Shown here one piece after another: positions 10,472-22,118 of a DNA stretch of 64,000 nt (the first letter of the stretch is position 1; every line of letters starts with the position of its first letter). Source of the stretch: Boesenbergia rotunda (lineage: Eukaryota; Streptophyta; Magnoliopsida; Zingiberales; Zingiberaceae). The translations under genes and the position numbers were made by a program. The notes beneath the pieces are model-generated. The model was given only the letters and a program-made list of their open reading frames with translations, did not search any database and was not told the DNA's origin. The stretch covers positions 54,133 through 118,132 of the forward strand of contig JAGFNQ010004032.1 of assembly GCA_024364735.1 (NCBI GenBank), written 5' to 3'.

Positions 10472-11160
10472 ATGGCAACCTGCCAGCTTAGCCGAACTCA
10501 TCCGCTGGAAAAAACCATCTGGGGCGCCTGATAAATGTCAGGCGCCTGGCTTCTCGAGCGCCTGAGCCCTCTCAGGCGCCTGGGATGCAGAACCTACTTC
10601 CTTTCAATCCTGCAACCAGGGTTAGTCCAAAAACAATATAATATAAATAAATACAAGTATAAATCACAGCCGATGCTATCTTGGTTCTGACTTTGGATTT
10701 CAAAATGAAACCCTAGGTCGAACCGACGCCTACTGTTCCCTCTTCCAAGGAACGCGTCCTCACCTACTCCTCTCAGGAGAAGTTACATTTTGCCAACCAG
10801 CTCCTCTGGTTGGACTTTTGCTCAGCCTTTGAGATTGCCGGATCTCGAGACGTTCGTACCTAGACCCGCCTCTACTTCTGTCCGTAATCCTCGCTCGACT
10901 AAGACTCATGCCTAATCTTCCGGATCAGGACTTCGTTGCCCAGTCCACGATTAGGACTTCTTGCCCACCCTCGGGCAGGTCTTCTTGCCCTATCCTCGAC
11001 CAGGACTTCTTGTTCAACCTTGTAGGTCAAGACTTCGTGCCTAGGTGAACTAGGACTTTCCTGCACATTTGGTAAATCCATTAGATAACAATACAAACTT
11101 AACTTTGAACCGTTTGCCATTATCAAAACTAGGTTCGATCTAGTGCTTCCGACACCAACA
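10472..11160 (-). repeat. Truncated, diverged relative of the solo LTRs at 47576 and 55655
   Basis: Shares the blocks AGGGTTAGTCCAAAA, TGTCTTGGTTCTGACTTTGGAT-like, CCTAGGTCGAACCGACGCCTA, AACGCGTCCTCACCTACTCC and GGTTCGAT.T.GTGCTTCC with 48410-48933, and ends with the same CACCAACA. Its boxes are GGCGCCTGA rather than GGGCGCCC. The end abuts family-X LTR sequence at 11161, so it probably inserted there and then lost its other end. Confidence 0.6.
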
Positions 11161-12563
11161 AAAGGATCCCTCGAGCGATCTATGCGAAAGAAAACTCATA
11201 CGAAGTTCATCTATCTAATAGATCAATCTAATGTGTATACCTTTGGAACTTGCCCTTCGCTTATCCCGCTTGTCAAAGATAGGTTTCGGCCAAAGAGGGA
11301 GAAGAGGAGGAAGAGAGGAAGAAAAATGACTAAGTCTTATCCAAAATGCAAGAAGAACTCTTTTATATCATCCCATGAATATAAAGAGTTTTTGTCTCTT
11401 TAGCTTCCCCATATTAAAGCCAATAAAAGTCAATAAAACTAATGAAACACATGTTTCATATTTTTTATTATTATCTTCTCTTCACCCAATGAAGAGAAAA
11501 CCATTCATCTTCCTTTATTATTAATTCATTAAACATTTTAATGAATTAATATCTTATTCAAATGTGATTGAGTCTAATCTAAATGGGTCTAACTCAAATT
11601 AGACTCAATCTCATAATCCAATTGGATTCACTTGAGTCTAACTCAATTAATCTAATTTGGATCAAATCTTAGTCAAACTAAGATCAATTAATCTCCGAAA
11701 CATCGTGTCCTTAGTGTCTAACCCAATAGGTTCTCGTAACATTGACAATGTGTTTAAACCGCTTTAGACACATAAGCAATGAGCAACATCTAGCAATGCA
11801 TCATTGCTACCCAAGTGACGAGAAAGTCGAGATCTAACTTAACCTCCATGACTATGATAATGTATGACCTTGTCCTTCTATTCTCGATATCTAGATTGAC
11901 CAATAAAGCATAAATCGTGTCATCATTAATATCAATTTTTGTGTTTGATACCCAAGTTGATTCACTTAAATAAATGAGTGTAATATCTCATATTGACTCA
12001 TTTGAGCATGACCATGCGTTTTAATAGTCCTACTTAATCAAGGGGCTCACATATATCACTCTTGCTATATAGGAGGGATATATCCCATCTACATTACTCA
12101 CATCCCTTTGCATAATTCATTACATACCTAGTGATCGCCTTTATAGTCCACCCTATTACGGGTGACGTTTGATGATACCAAAGTATATAATTCCTTATAC
12201 AGGGAACCGTAGTGACTTCAGGTCTAAGGACTATTCATACTAATAGTCACATGAGAAAGTTTGACACTTATATGATAATCTATGATACTTTTTCATGGAG
12301 GGTCAATTTAGTACATATTCTCTAATGTATACCCATGTCTCAACTTGATATCACATATCCATAACTTGTGAGATCAAGTCATCAATTGTCCTACATGCTA
12401 GTCTCCATGCATTAATATTGTCCATGAATATTAATAATTGACTAGGAATGATTTGGTGTAGTGTTTTCTACATCATCTTACTATCGATTCAACCAATCGA
12501 TATGATATAGATAAGAATCTACTACCCAACAATATTATTATATTTAATTATTTGGCACAAATA
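11161..12563 (-). repeat. Family-X copia LTR, left piece (split by the CACTA element)
   Basis: Matches 26850-28370 and 38585-40120 along its length (CCTCGAGCGATC.ATGCGAAA, CTTGTCCTTCTATT, ATAGTCCACCCT.TTAC.GGTGACGTTTGA, GATTCAACCAATCGATATGA). It stops at GGCACAAATA, where the CACTA terminus starts, and continues after the CACTA at 43331. The first roughly 60 bases of the LTR are missing. Without attached pol it was probably a solo LTR. Confidence 0.75.
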
Positions 12564-12578
12564 CACTACAAGAAAACA
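12564..12578 (+). repeat. CACTA 5' terminal inverted repeat
   Basis: CACTACAAGAAAACA, identical to the reverse complement of 43316-43330. The next ~280 bases are AT-rich subterminal sequence with AAATTTATAAA-like blocks. Confidence 0.95.
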
Positions 12579-12860
12579 TGATTTTAAAAGTAGATTTTTA
12601 AAATAGAAATAAAATCTCTATTTTAAATTTTAATAAATTATAAACGAATTTACTATGGAATTATTAATCCGTTTCATTTTTTAAAAAAAAAATAATATAG
12701 AAAAAATATAACAAAATTTAAAATAAATTAAAAATGAAATTTATAAAAAAAAATTTATAAATAAAAATAAATACGAAATAACAACAGAATTTGATACGAA
12801 ATTTTATTTGTCTATAAATCTATTTAAAAATATTTTAAATAGAAAAAATCCATTTATAAA

Positions 12861-13306
12861 TAGGGGTGTCAATTCGGATGGGTCGGGTTGGGTTCGGGTC
12901 AGGTTGGATTTTTTTTTAATCTCCCAACTTGAACCTGATCCGAACTCGAATTTAACCTGAAACGCCCAAACCCAACCCGAATAACCCAAAAAATTGATTC
13001 AAAATGCCTTTTTTGACTATTTTTCTTATAATTCTTCACTTATATCTCAATAATACATTATGATCATACTAATATTAATATTAATATACATAAAAATATA
13101 TTAATTTTTAAAATAAAATTTGATTTAAACTCAAAAAATCCACTGAACATTAAATTCGGATCAACCCGAACCCGACTTGAAAATTTTTAACCCGAAACCC
13201 TCCAATCCGAACTCGACCCGAACCTGAAAATTTTTAACCCCAATTTGATTTTTTTCGGGTCGATTCAGGTTGGGTCGTCGGGTCAGGTTTATTTTTGACA
13301 CCCCTA
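12861..13306. mobile_element. hAT-type MITE
   Basis: Perfect 12-bp inverted repeats TAGGGGTGTCAA / TTGACACCCCTA, flanked by 8-bp copies TTTATAAA (12853-12860) and TTTATAAG (13307-13314). An 8-bp duplication is the hAT signature. The interior has repeated GGGTTGGGTTCGGGTC-like arms around an AT-rich core and no coding capacity. It lies near the CACTA 5' end. Confidence 0.85.
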
Positions 13307-13490
13307 TTTATAAGTTATATAATTTGAAGAAAAAAAAATTAAGTAATTATAAATATATTTTATTTTAATTCATCAAAAACCCAAAACTCTATTCTAATAT
13401 ATTTGATTCTGTTTTTTCTCCCAAAACCCGCGTGCATGCGATTTTGTTCTCCGACTTGAATCGCACGGCGCCGCACGCGATATTCTTCTC

Positions 13491-13637
13491 CGGTCCCAAA
13501 TCAAGCACGGCTCCAAGGCAGGCACGACTCCGGCTTAAGGCGCACTTGATCTTCTTCTCCGGCCGCATATCAAGCACGGTTCCAAGGCACGCAAGGCTCT
13601 AGCTTAAGGCGCATGCGATTTCTTCTCCGGCGTTCTT
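13491..13637 (+). repeat. Two-copy 69-bp tandem repeat
   Basis: TCAAGCACGG.TCCAAGGCA starts at 13501 and 13570, and each copy ends in CTTCTTCTCCGG or TTTCTTCTCCGG. It is much more GC-rich than its surroundings and lies where a CACTA promoter or first exon would be. Confidence 0.75.
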
Positions 13638-15259
13638 TCCACGATCCACCTCAAGTTCAGGTAATACTAATCTTCTTCTCTGGCCTTCTTCTCCATCCTG
13701 TGATCGTGGTTCGCGCGACCTAATCGCGGGATGGCTGTCCCGAGGCCGGCCGCTCGCGGGACCTAATCTCGCGGTGGTTGCCGCCTTGCCGCTGCTGCAG
13801 CCACCACATTGGTCTCAGCCTCGGTAGTATTGGCTGCTGCTGCGGCTACCGTTGCTTGTGTGTAATACATGTATGTATTATATATTAGAGAATGACAGTC
13901 AGTTCTAGAAGATTTGAATGGTGCAGGTTTTGATTTGAATGTGGTTTTGAAATGACCAGGTTTTGATTTTAGGGCGCAATAAGTTATAGAAGATTTGAAT
14001 GTGGTTCTGTTATTCATTTTCCCTGGATGCCAGTCCATAATGGTTTATCGAGTCGAATTAGCTCCAGTTCATATTTCCCTGGATATCCCTGGCGATGGTT
14101 AACTGTTGCTGAGGTGATCATCTTTCATAGTTCTTATCCATAGCCTGGGACTAATGGCTAAGTAATTGGACTGGTGTAGGTGAAATTGGACTCGTGTAGG
14201 TGAATAAAAGGAATCCACCTGGTGTAGGTGAATTTTACAGAGGCTGCATTCTGTATTCTGTATTCATGCAGAGAATAACATTCTGAAATGATCCATTCTG
14301 TATTCTGAATTTTACAGAGGTGAATAACTGGAAGGTATGCATTCTGTATTCTATCTTCATGCACAATGATACAAGCATTGAAAAATTGTTGAACTATTTT
14401 CCATTACTGTGCTCGTCTATCCTTTCTGTAGCATTTCCAAATACATTAATTTAAGGTTATATACATATGCATGGTATTATCTACATACTGAAAGGTTAAT
14501 CTGTTGACAGACGTTTTATATCATTAAAGAATCCATCTTTGTAAAATATTGCCAATTATATTGGCTATAAAATGGACTATGTTATGTACTTTGTATGCTG
14601 GAATATACATAGATAAGTGGGCAGTACCTATTTAAATTTATAAGATTAATCTGACCAAATAAATTAATATGTTTAGATAAAAGTAGCCATTAAATGGAAA
14701 ATGTTATTCATGTCACCAACTATTTTTTAGTAGGATTATCAATTTCACACTGATTGATTAGCAGTCTCTTCTTTCTCAACCAGTGATTTTTTTTCTTGGT
14801 CAATTTATATCTATTCTTACATTAGTACCTTTTTTCTGCATGTGAATGTATCACGACTGGGTTTAAAGTTTTCCATTTTACATAAATATTTGGTCAATCT
14901 TATGTCTTGATAATTGAAGGATTGTTGGTTATGAGTGCTTAAATAAGATAAACTTTTTGGCATAATACTGCTTAAATAAGATGAACTTTATGGCATGATA
15001 GTGTGCTAATTTAATGCAAGTGGTCTGGTCATATATTGTTGGTGTTTTATCATGTTCATTTGTTATTTTAATTACCTTAAATATTACCATAACTTTGAGA
15101 TTACCAACAGATATAACTCTTTAATTTTCTTGGGTTTATCCTTGTTTTGAAATTGCTTTATCATGCATGTTTATCTATTCATTCCAAGTATTGACGTACA
15201 CTAAGGCCGATTGATTCATGTCCATCTTGGCTCATACAACATGACCATTAAGTTGATTA
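13638..15259 (+). other. CACTA 5' non-coding region
   Basis: No coding ORF found. It contains repeated GTGTAGGTGAA boxes (14173-14235) and CATTCTGTATTCT boxes (14247-14355), and is otherwise AT-rich. It probably contains the transposase promoter or first intron, since the transposase start lies beyond the copia insertion. Confidence 0.4.
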
Positions 15260-15558
15260 TGTTAGAGTTTAGTGACCCAAATTCAAATTGATCCGGCCCA
15301 AAAAGATCGCGGTGCGACATATATGGTGAAAATTAAATTATGAAGGAAAAAAAAATAGGGATCATTCCCTATTTAAAGGGCTTATTATTATTAGGGTTTT
15401 GAATGATTATTAAGGCTTTGACCCTCCGACTTTGTATTCCATCGTTCATAGTGATTTTTTTCCTCTACCTGTGGTTTTTCTCCTGTCAAGGGTTTTCCAC
15501 GTAAATCTGGTGTGTTCTCTATTGTTCTTGTTGTCGTTTTTGTCGTAATCTCGTAACA
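15260..15558 (+). repeat. 5' LTR of copia element 15260-19929
   Basis: 299 bases, TGTTAGAG to CTCGTAACA. A TATA-like CTATTTAAAGG lies at 15369-15379. Confidence 0.93.
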
Positions 15559-15560
15559 AG

Positions 15561-15576
15561 TGGTATCAGAGCCAAG
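15561..15576 (+). promoter_or_regulatory. Primer-binding site (initiator-Met tRNA)
   Basis: TGGTATCAGAGCCAAG, two bases after the LTR end. It is the standard copia primer site. Confidence 0.92.
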
Positions 15577-15609
15577 TTGGTTTGATTTTGTGGATTTCAA
15601 CTGGGATTA

Positions 15610-18600
15610 ATGACAACGACAAGCATAAAGTATGATAGTCCGTTTTTGGATCGCAATACCAGGTTTACGCTGTGGCAGGTTAAGATGCGAGTGGTGCTGG
15701 CGCATCTGGACTTGGACGACGCACTGTTCGGGATAGACAATATGCCCTCGACATGGACAAAGGAGGAAAAGGAACGTAAGGATCGAAAAGCACTATCTCA
15801 GATCTACCTTCACCTATCGAATGAGATTTTATAGGATGTTTTGAAGGAGAAATCCGTTGCTGCACTATGGCTAAAACTGAAGCAGTTGTGCATGACAAAA
15901 AGTCTTACGAGCAAACTGGGTCTGAAACAACATTTGTATTCTCATCGCATGGCTGAAGGTACGTCGTTAAGAGATAACTTGACCGTGTTTAAGTAAATCG
16001 ACTCTGACCTAGAGGTTTTGGAGGTCAAATATGACGATGAAGATTTAACATTGATCTTACTGTGTTCTTTACCCTAGTCATATACGACTTTTAGAGATAC
16101 TATTTTATATAGTCGTGATACTCTTACTTTGAATGAAGTTTATGATTCATTATTTTCGAAAGAGAAAATGAAACAGCTTGTCGAAGGATCCGAGGCTCAG
16201 GGTGAGGGTCTTATTATTCGAGGAAAGACTCAGGAGAAAAGCTCTGGTGTTAATATCAGGGGCAGGTCGAAATCCAAAAATAGGGATAAGATCTGTAATT
16301 ATTGCAAGAAGAAGGGTCACATCAAATCAGAATGTTACAAGTTGCAGAATAAGAATAAAAGGGCAGGTGAAAATTCGAGGGAAAAACAACCAGAGAAATC
16401 TGGTGAGGCTGATGTTGCCAAAAATCACAGTGATGGTGAACTTCTCGTTGCATCTGATGTTGATTTGAAGCAGAGTGAGGAATGGATTCTTGATTCTGGC
16501 TATACGTTTCATATGAGGACTGGTTTTCAACATATGAAACGGTTTCAAGTGGTGTCGTTTTGATGGGCAATAATGCATCCTGCAGAATCGTTGGTATTGG
16601 TACTGTCAGAATTAAGATGTTTGATGGTGCCATTTAGACACTTGGTGATGTGAGGCACGTCCCTGATATGAAGAGAAATCTGATATCTTTAAGTACTCTT
16701 GATTCTAGGTACAAGTACACTGGTGAAGGTGGAGTTGTGAAGGTCAGTAAAATGTCTCTTGTTGTGATGAAGGGACTGAGGAGAACCGCCAGTTTATATG
16801 TTCTGCAGAGATCCACAGTAATAGGTGATGTTACCGTCGCAAGTTCGTCTTTGTCTGATTCTGATGTTACAAGGCTTTGACATATGCGTTTGGGTCATAT
16901 GAGTTAGAATGACATGGTTGAATTAAGCAAGAGAGGACTCCTCGATGGTCAAAGTATTACAAAGCTAAAGTTCTGCGAGCACTGTGTTTTTGGCAAGCAA
17001 AAAAGAGTCAAGTTTTTAGTTGGCATTCATAACACAAAGGGTACGCTAGACTACATTCACTCTGATTTGTGGGGGCCTTCTAGAGTATCATCTAAAGGTG
17101 GTGCACTCTATATGTTGACTATTATTGATGATTTCTCAAGAAAAGTTTGGACATTCTTTTTAAAACATAAGAGTGATGTTTTTATTACCTTTAAGGAGTG
17201 GAAGGTCATGATTGAGAAGCAGACAGGGAGGCAATTGAAGCATCTTCGAACTGATAACGGATTGGAGTTTTATTCTGATGAGTTTAATGCCTTATGCAAA
17301 GCTGAAGGTATTGTGAGGTATTATACAGTTCGGCGTACTCCTCAACAGAATGGTGTAGCAGAAAGGATGAATAGGACTTTGATGAAGAAGATGCGTTGTA
17401 TGCTCCTTAATGCTGGGCTACCGAAGTTTTTCTGGGCAGAAGCCGCTGCGTATGCCTGTTATCTTGTCAATCGCTCTCCATCAACTACTATTGAAAGGAA
17501 AACTCCACAAGAGATATGGTCTGATACTCCTGCTAGTTATTCTGATTTGAGAATTTTTGGATGTCTTGCGTATGCTCATATTGATAATGGGAAGTTGGAG
17601 CCTCGTTCGGTGAAGTACATATTTATAGGCTTTAGACAATGAGTGAAGGGATACAAACTTTGGTGTCCAGAGACCGAGAAAGTCATCATCAGTAGAGATG
17701 TTGTCTTTGATGAGACTAGCATGCTTCAGGGGTCTCCATCTAAAACTCCTTTTGAGGAAGATAAGCAGAAGACAAGCACACAGGTGGAGATTGAGATTGG
17801 GCTGATATCTACAGAGACTACTCCAGAGCCTATTTTAAATGTTGTGGATGGAACGAGCTCATCACAAGCACCTTCATAATATTCCATTGCGAGAGATAGG
17901 CCTCGGAGAGAAATTAAACGCCCTCAGAGATATATAGAGGTTGATTTGGTCGCTTATGCTTTAAACGTGGCTGAGGAGATTAATTTCGGTGAAAAACCTG
18001 AGATGTATTCAGAAACAATTAGCTGCGATAATTTTGGTAAGTGGATGATTGCTATGCAGGAGGAGATGGAGTCACTTGGTTAGAACAACACATGAGACTT
18101 GGTGAAATTACCTAAGGGTAAGAAAGTTGTTCGCTGCAAGTGGGTATTTAAAAGAAAAGAGGGAATACCGGGAGTTGAAGAAGCCAGGTACAAATCCAGA
18201 CTAGTTGCTAAAGGCTTCAGTCAGATTCCAATAGTAGACTTCACAGATGTATTTTCTCCAGTTGTAAAGCATAGTACGATTCGAGTCTTCCTTGGTATTG
18301 TGGCCATGCATGACTTTGAGTTGCAGCAGCTGGATGTGAAGACAACATTCTTGCATGGGCTACTTGAGGAAGACATCTATATGCAGCAACCAGAAGGTTT
18401 TGAAGTCTCAGGAAAAGAGGATTATGCATGCTTGTTGAAAAAGTCCCTTTATGGTTTGAAGCAGTCACCTAGGCAATGGTATAAAAAGTTTGATTCGTTT
18501 ATGATCACTCATGATTTCAGAAGAAGCAGCTATGACAATTGTGCCTACTTTAAGAAGACTGATGATGGATCGTTTGCTTATCTACTCTTATATGTTGATG

Positions 18601-19552
18601 ATATGTTGATTGTGGCCAATAATAAGGAAGAGATAAGAAAGGTCAAAGCCCAACTAAGTAAAGAATTCGAGATGAAAGATTTGGGAGTTGTAAAGAAAAT
18701 ACTTGGGATGGACATTCTGAGAGACACAAAGGCAGGTAAATTATACCTAAGTCAGAAAGGGTATATTGAGAAAGTACTTCATCGGTTTAACATGCATACT
18801 GTCAAGTTTGTTAGTACTCCGTTAGCTGCACACTTTAGACTTTCAGCTGATTTATGCCCGCAGTCAGATGATGAGGTTGATTATATGTCACGGGTTCCAT
18901 ATTCTAGTGTTGTAGGATCTCTCATGTATTTTATGGTTTGTACACGCTTAGATTTATCACATGCAGTGAGTGCAGTTAGTAGATACATGGCAAAGTCTGG
19001 TAAAGAGCATTGGAAGGTAGTTCAATGGATTTTCAGATACTTACGAGGGACTTCTGATATTTGTTAGCATTTGGGAGTAATAGAGTTGTAGTTATTGGAT
19101 ATGTTGATTCTAACTTTGCAGGTGACCTTGATAAAAGAAGATCACTTACGGGGTACGTGTTCACTGTTGGTGGTTGTGCTATCAGTTAGAAAGCTACTTT
19201 GCATAATACAGTTGCTTTGTCCACTACAGAGGCTGAATATATGGCTATTACAGAAGCTTGTAAGGAAGCTATTTGGTTGAAAGGACTCTTCAGTGAGCTT
19301 AGTGAAGACTTGCAGATTACTACAGTCTTTTGTGATAGTCAGAGTGTCATTTTCCTCACGAAGGATCAGATATTTCATGAGAGGACAAAGCACATTGATG
19401 TGAGGTATCACTTTATACGTGATGTTATTGCTTGTGGTGATATTATTGTGAGGAAGGTCAGTACTCATGATAATCTTGCTGATATGATGACTAAGTTACT
19501 CCCTATAGCCAAGTTTAAGCATTGCTTGGACTTGGTTGGTGCTAGATGCTGA
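15610..19552 (+). pseudogene. Copia Gag-Pol polyprotein (TNT1-94-like), broken
   Basis: ATG at 15610. Gag capsid region (TRFTLWQVKMRVVL) is followed by a CCHC knuckle (CNYCKKKGHIKSEC) at about 16290, protease WILDSG at about 16483, the pre-integrase zinc region (HC..C), and integrase with HSDLWG, RTDNG and NGVAERMNR keeping all three catalytic acids. RT has YVDDM at about 18594, and RNase H has STTEAEY and RTKHIDVRYHF. In-frame stops lie at 15832, 15994, 16075 and 17640, and there are frameshifts near 16600 and 19070-19200. The catalytic motifs are still readable although the frame is lost. Confidence 0.9.
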
Positions 19553-19631
19553 GATTTGCTTGTAGGGCTTTTGTGGAAGAGGAGGAGAATGTTCTTTTGA
19601 AGATTTCTGGAATTCGCGTCAAGGTGGAGAT

Positions 19632-19929
19632 TGTTAGAGTTTGGTGACCCGAATTTAGTTTGATTCGGCCCAAAAAGATCGCGGTGCGACATATATGGTG
19701 AAAACTAAATTATGAAGGAAAAAAAATAGGGATCGTTCCCTATTTAAAGGGCTTATTATTATTAGAGTTTTGAATGATTATTAAGGCTTTGAGCCGCCGA
19801 CTTTGTATTCCATTATTCATAGTGATTTTTCTCCTTTGCCCGTGGTTTTTCTCCCATCAAGGGTTTTCCACGTAAATCTGATGTGTTCTCTATTGTTCTT
19901 GTTGTCTTTTTTGTCGTAATCTCGTAACA
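19632..19929 (+). repeat. 3' LTR of copia element 15260-19929
   Basis: 298 bases, preceded by the purine-rich AAGGTGGAGAT polypurine tract. It ends GTAACA, followed by the target duplication GATTA. Confidence 0.93.
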
Positions 19930-20103
19930 GATTAGGTAATCCTTTCCATGCGCATTCTCTGGCTTTCTTTCTCACTGATCCACCAAACAATCTCAAGCTC
20001 AGGTAACCCTATATTCTTTTTCGATCCAACCTTCTTCTCTGTTCTGCAATAGACGACGGTAGTGGTGCCACAATGGCGGTAGTTGGAGACGAGCACATGA
20101 ATG

Positions 20104-20300
20104 CCCTAATAGCGATACGCCTTGCCTTGCTAGGTGTATGCAAGATTAAAGTTCAGATATTATTTCATTAATATCATGGCCTAGTAGTGATTCGCCTTGC
20201 CTTGCTAGGTGTGTGAAAGTCAGATATTATTTCATTAATATCATAGCCTAATAGTGATACGCCTTGCCTTGCTAGGTGTATGCATGAGTAAAGTTTATTA
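20104..20300 (+). repeat. Three-copy tandem repeat, about 70 bp
   Basis: CCTA.TAG.GAT.CGCCTTGCC followed by TTGCTAGGTGT starts at 20104, 20180 and 20248. The first two copies end in AGATATTATTTCATTAATATCAT. It lies in CACTA DNA upstream of the transposase start. Confidence 0.85.
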
Positions 20301-20680
20301 TTTTATTTTCTTTTGATATTTACTGCTTTATTAATAAATTTGACTCTTCAATCATATATTATTATTGCAATGTTTTAGTATTGTTTTTTTTCTTGATGCA
20401 CAATGCACATATAACTTGTTGTCTGATTGAAGTAATAGCAAAACTTGATTGTTTAGACTCTAGTATAGCTTCATTACTATCCAATTAGTCTACAAATAAT
20501 TGGATATAAACAGATTATATGTCTATAGATTATATAAACAGATTACTCCAGTAGTAGCTTCATTAATATAAACAGATTAATTTTCGGAGAATGATAAACT
20601 CTTATTTTGTATGAAAAATATTTGTATATTTTTTAAAAATGCAGATAATATGTCTACAAATCGTAATTGGATGTGACATC

Positions 20681-20817
20681 TGTTGTGAGGATGTGAGGGG
20701 TAGTTAGGTCTTTTCATTCTATCTTGTACCATTAGGGTTTTACAGGCTACAAGCTATATAAGTTGTGTAATGGTCGTGGTTTAATAAATAATTTTGAAGA
20801 GTTTTCTTTATCCAACA
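20681..20817 (+). repeat. 5' LTR of mini-copia
   Basis: TGTTGTGAGG to TATCCAACA, with TATA box CTATATAAG at 20754-20762. Confidence 0.95.
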
Positions 20818-20829
20818 TGGTATCAGAGC
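20818..20829 (+). promoter_or_regulatory. Primer-binding site of mini-copia
   Basis: TGGTATCAGAGC starts directly at the LTR end. Confidence 0.92.
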
Positions 20830-20959
20830 AAGGCTCTTCGAAACCCTTTGTGAAAAGCTTAGAGGTAAACAAAATTACTATTGAGGTACTTGGGACCAAG
20901 TCCTCTAAGCTTGATAGCTCATTTGATCGAGTAGGACTACTAAAAGGCATGGAATGCTG

Positions 20960-21973
20960 ATCATACACTCTTTGTGAAAAGGAAAGAGGACAGAATTACT
21001 ATTCTTTTGGTTTATGTTGATGATATGATAATTACAGGAGATGATGAGATTGAAATCCAGACTCTTAAGTCTAAGTTAATATCAGAATTTGAGATTAAAG
21101 ACCTTGGACTATTGAGGTACTTTCTTGGTATTGAAGTTGCTCGATCTCATGAGGGAATTTATATATGTCAGAGAAAATATGTGTTGGATTTGCTCAAGGA
21201 GACAGGGAAGTTGGGTTGTCGGCCAGCATCGACACCTATAGAAGTAAGTCATGATCTTACTAGTTCTAATGGGGAAGATCTTACAAATCTGGAAAAGGGA
21301 ACGTATCAAAGGTTGGTTGGAAAGTTACTCTATTTGTCTATGACTAGGCCTGACATTACCTATGCTGTTAGTGTCGTGAGTCAATACATGCATGCTCCTA
21401 AAACTATTCACATGAAGGTCGTTGACAGGATTTTAAGGTACTTAAAGTCATGTCCTGGAAAAGGTTTGCTGTTTAAAGGAGGTAGTAACCTGAAAGTGGA
21501 ATGTTATTCTGATGCTGATTGGGCTGGTTCTAGAGATGATAGAAGATCAACTTCTGGCTATTGCACCTTTTTAGGAGGAAACTTGGTAACTTGGAGAAGT
21601 AAGAAACAGAGTGTTTGCGCAAGATCTAGTGCGGAAGCAGAATATCGGGCCATGGCACATGGTCTTGCAGAAATGTTGTGGTTGACCTTCTTATTGGAAG
21701 ACATTGGATTAAAGGCTGAATTACCACTCAGACTATATTGAGACAACAAAGCTGCAATCAATATTGCAAATAATCCAGTTCAACATGACCGAACCAAACA
21801 CATCGAAATTGATCGTCACTTTATTCGGGAGAGACTTGATTCTGGAGAATTATGTTTGCCCTATGTCAAATCTGAGAACCAACTTGCTGATATGTTTACA
21901 AAAGCTATACCCCAAGCTGCGTTTAATACTGCCCTTAGCAAGTTAAACATGTTTGATATATATGTTCAACTTG
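20960..21973 (+). pseudogene. C-terminal pol remnant: RT end and RNase H
   Basis: Starts inside RT at ADHTLFVKR, with catalytic YVDDM at about 21015. It continues through LGLLRYFLGIE, RPDITYAV and the RNase H motifs SAEAEYRAMAH and DRTKHIEIDRHF, to the usual Leu-rich end. A single TGA at 21739-21741 replaces the Cys codon expected before DNKAAI. All of the N-terminal RT fingers, integrase, protease and Gag are deleted, so no working enzyme can be made. Confidence 0.88.
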
Positions 21974-21981
21974 AGGGGGAG

Positions 21982-22118
21982 TGTTGTGAGGATGTGAGGG
22001 GTAGTTAGGTCTTTTCATTCTATCTTGTACCATTAGGGTTTTACAGGCTACAAGCTATATAAGTTGTGTAATGGTCGTGGTTTAATAAATAATTTTGAAG
22101 AGTTTTCTTTATCCAACA
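21982..22118 (+). repeat. 3' LTR of mini-copia
   Basis: Same 137 bases as 20681-20817, followed by the target duplication ACATC. Confidence 0.95.

Larger units (their letters stand above)
15260..19929 (+). mobile_element. Ty1/copia element, full length, decayed
   Basis: Two LTRs (15260-15558 and 19632-19929) starting TGTTAG and ending TCGTAACA, primer site just after the first, and perfect 5-bp target duplication GATTA (15255-15259 and 19930-19934). Domain order is Gag, protease, integrase, RT, RNase H, the copia order. The LTRs differ at roughly 8% of positions by eye, so it is an old insertion in the CACTA. Confidence 0.93.
20681..22118 (+). mobile_element. Internally deleted copia element with identical LTRs
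   Basis: LTRs of 137 bases at 20681-20817 and 21982-22118 are identical by eye. The perfect target duplication is ACATC (20676-20680 and 22119-22123). A primer site (TGGTATCAGAGC, 20818) follows the first LTR, and a polypurine tract TTGAGGGGGAG precedes the second. The 1164-base interior has only a short leader and the C-terminal end of pol. Gag, protease and integrase are absent. The insertion is recent. Confidence 0.95.

Noticed and set aside
15391..15600. Minus-strand ORF over the copia LTR and primer site
   Set aside because: It overlaps the LTR end and primer site, which are supported by the paired LTR and target duplication.
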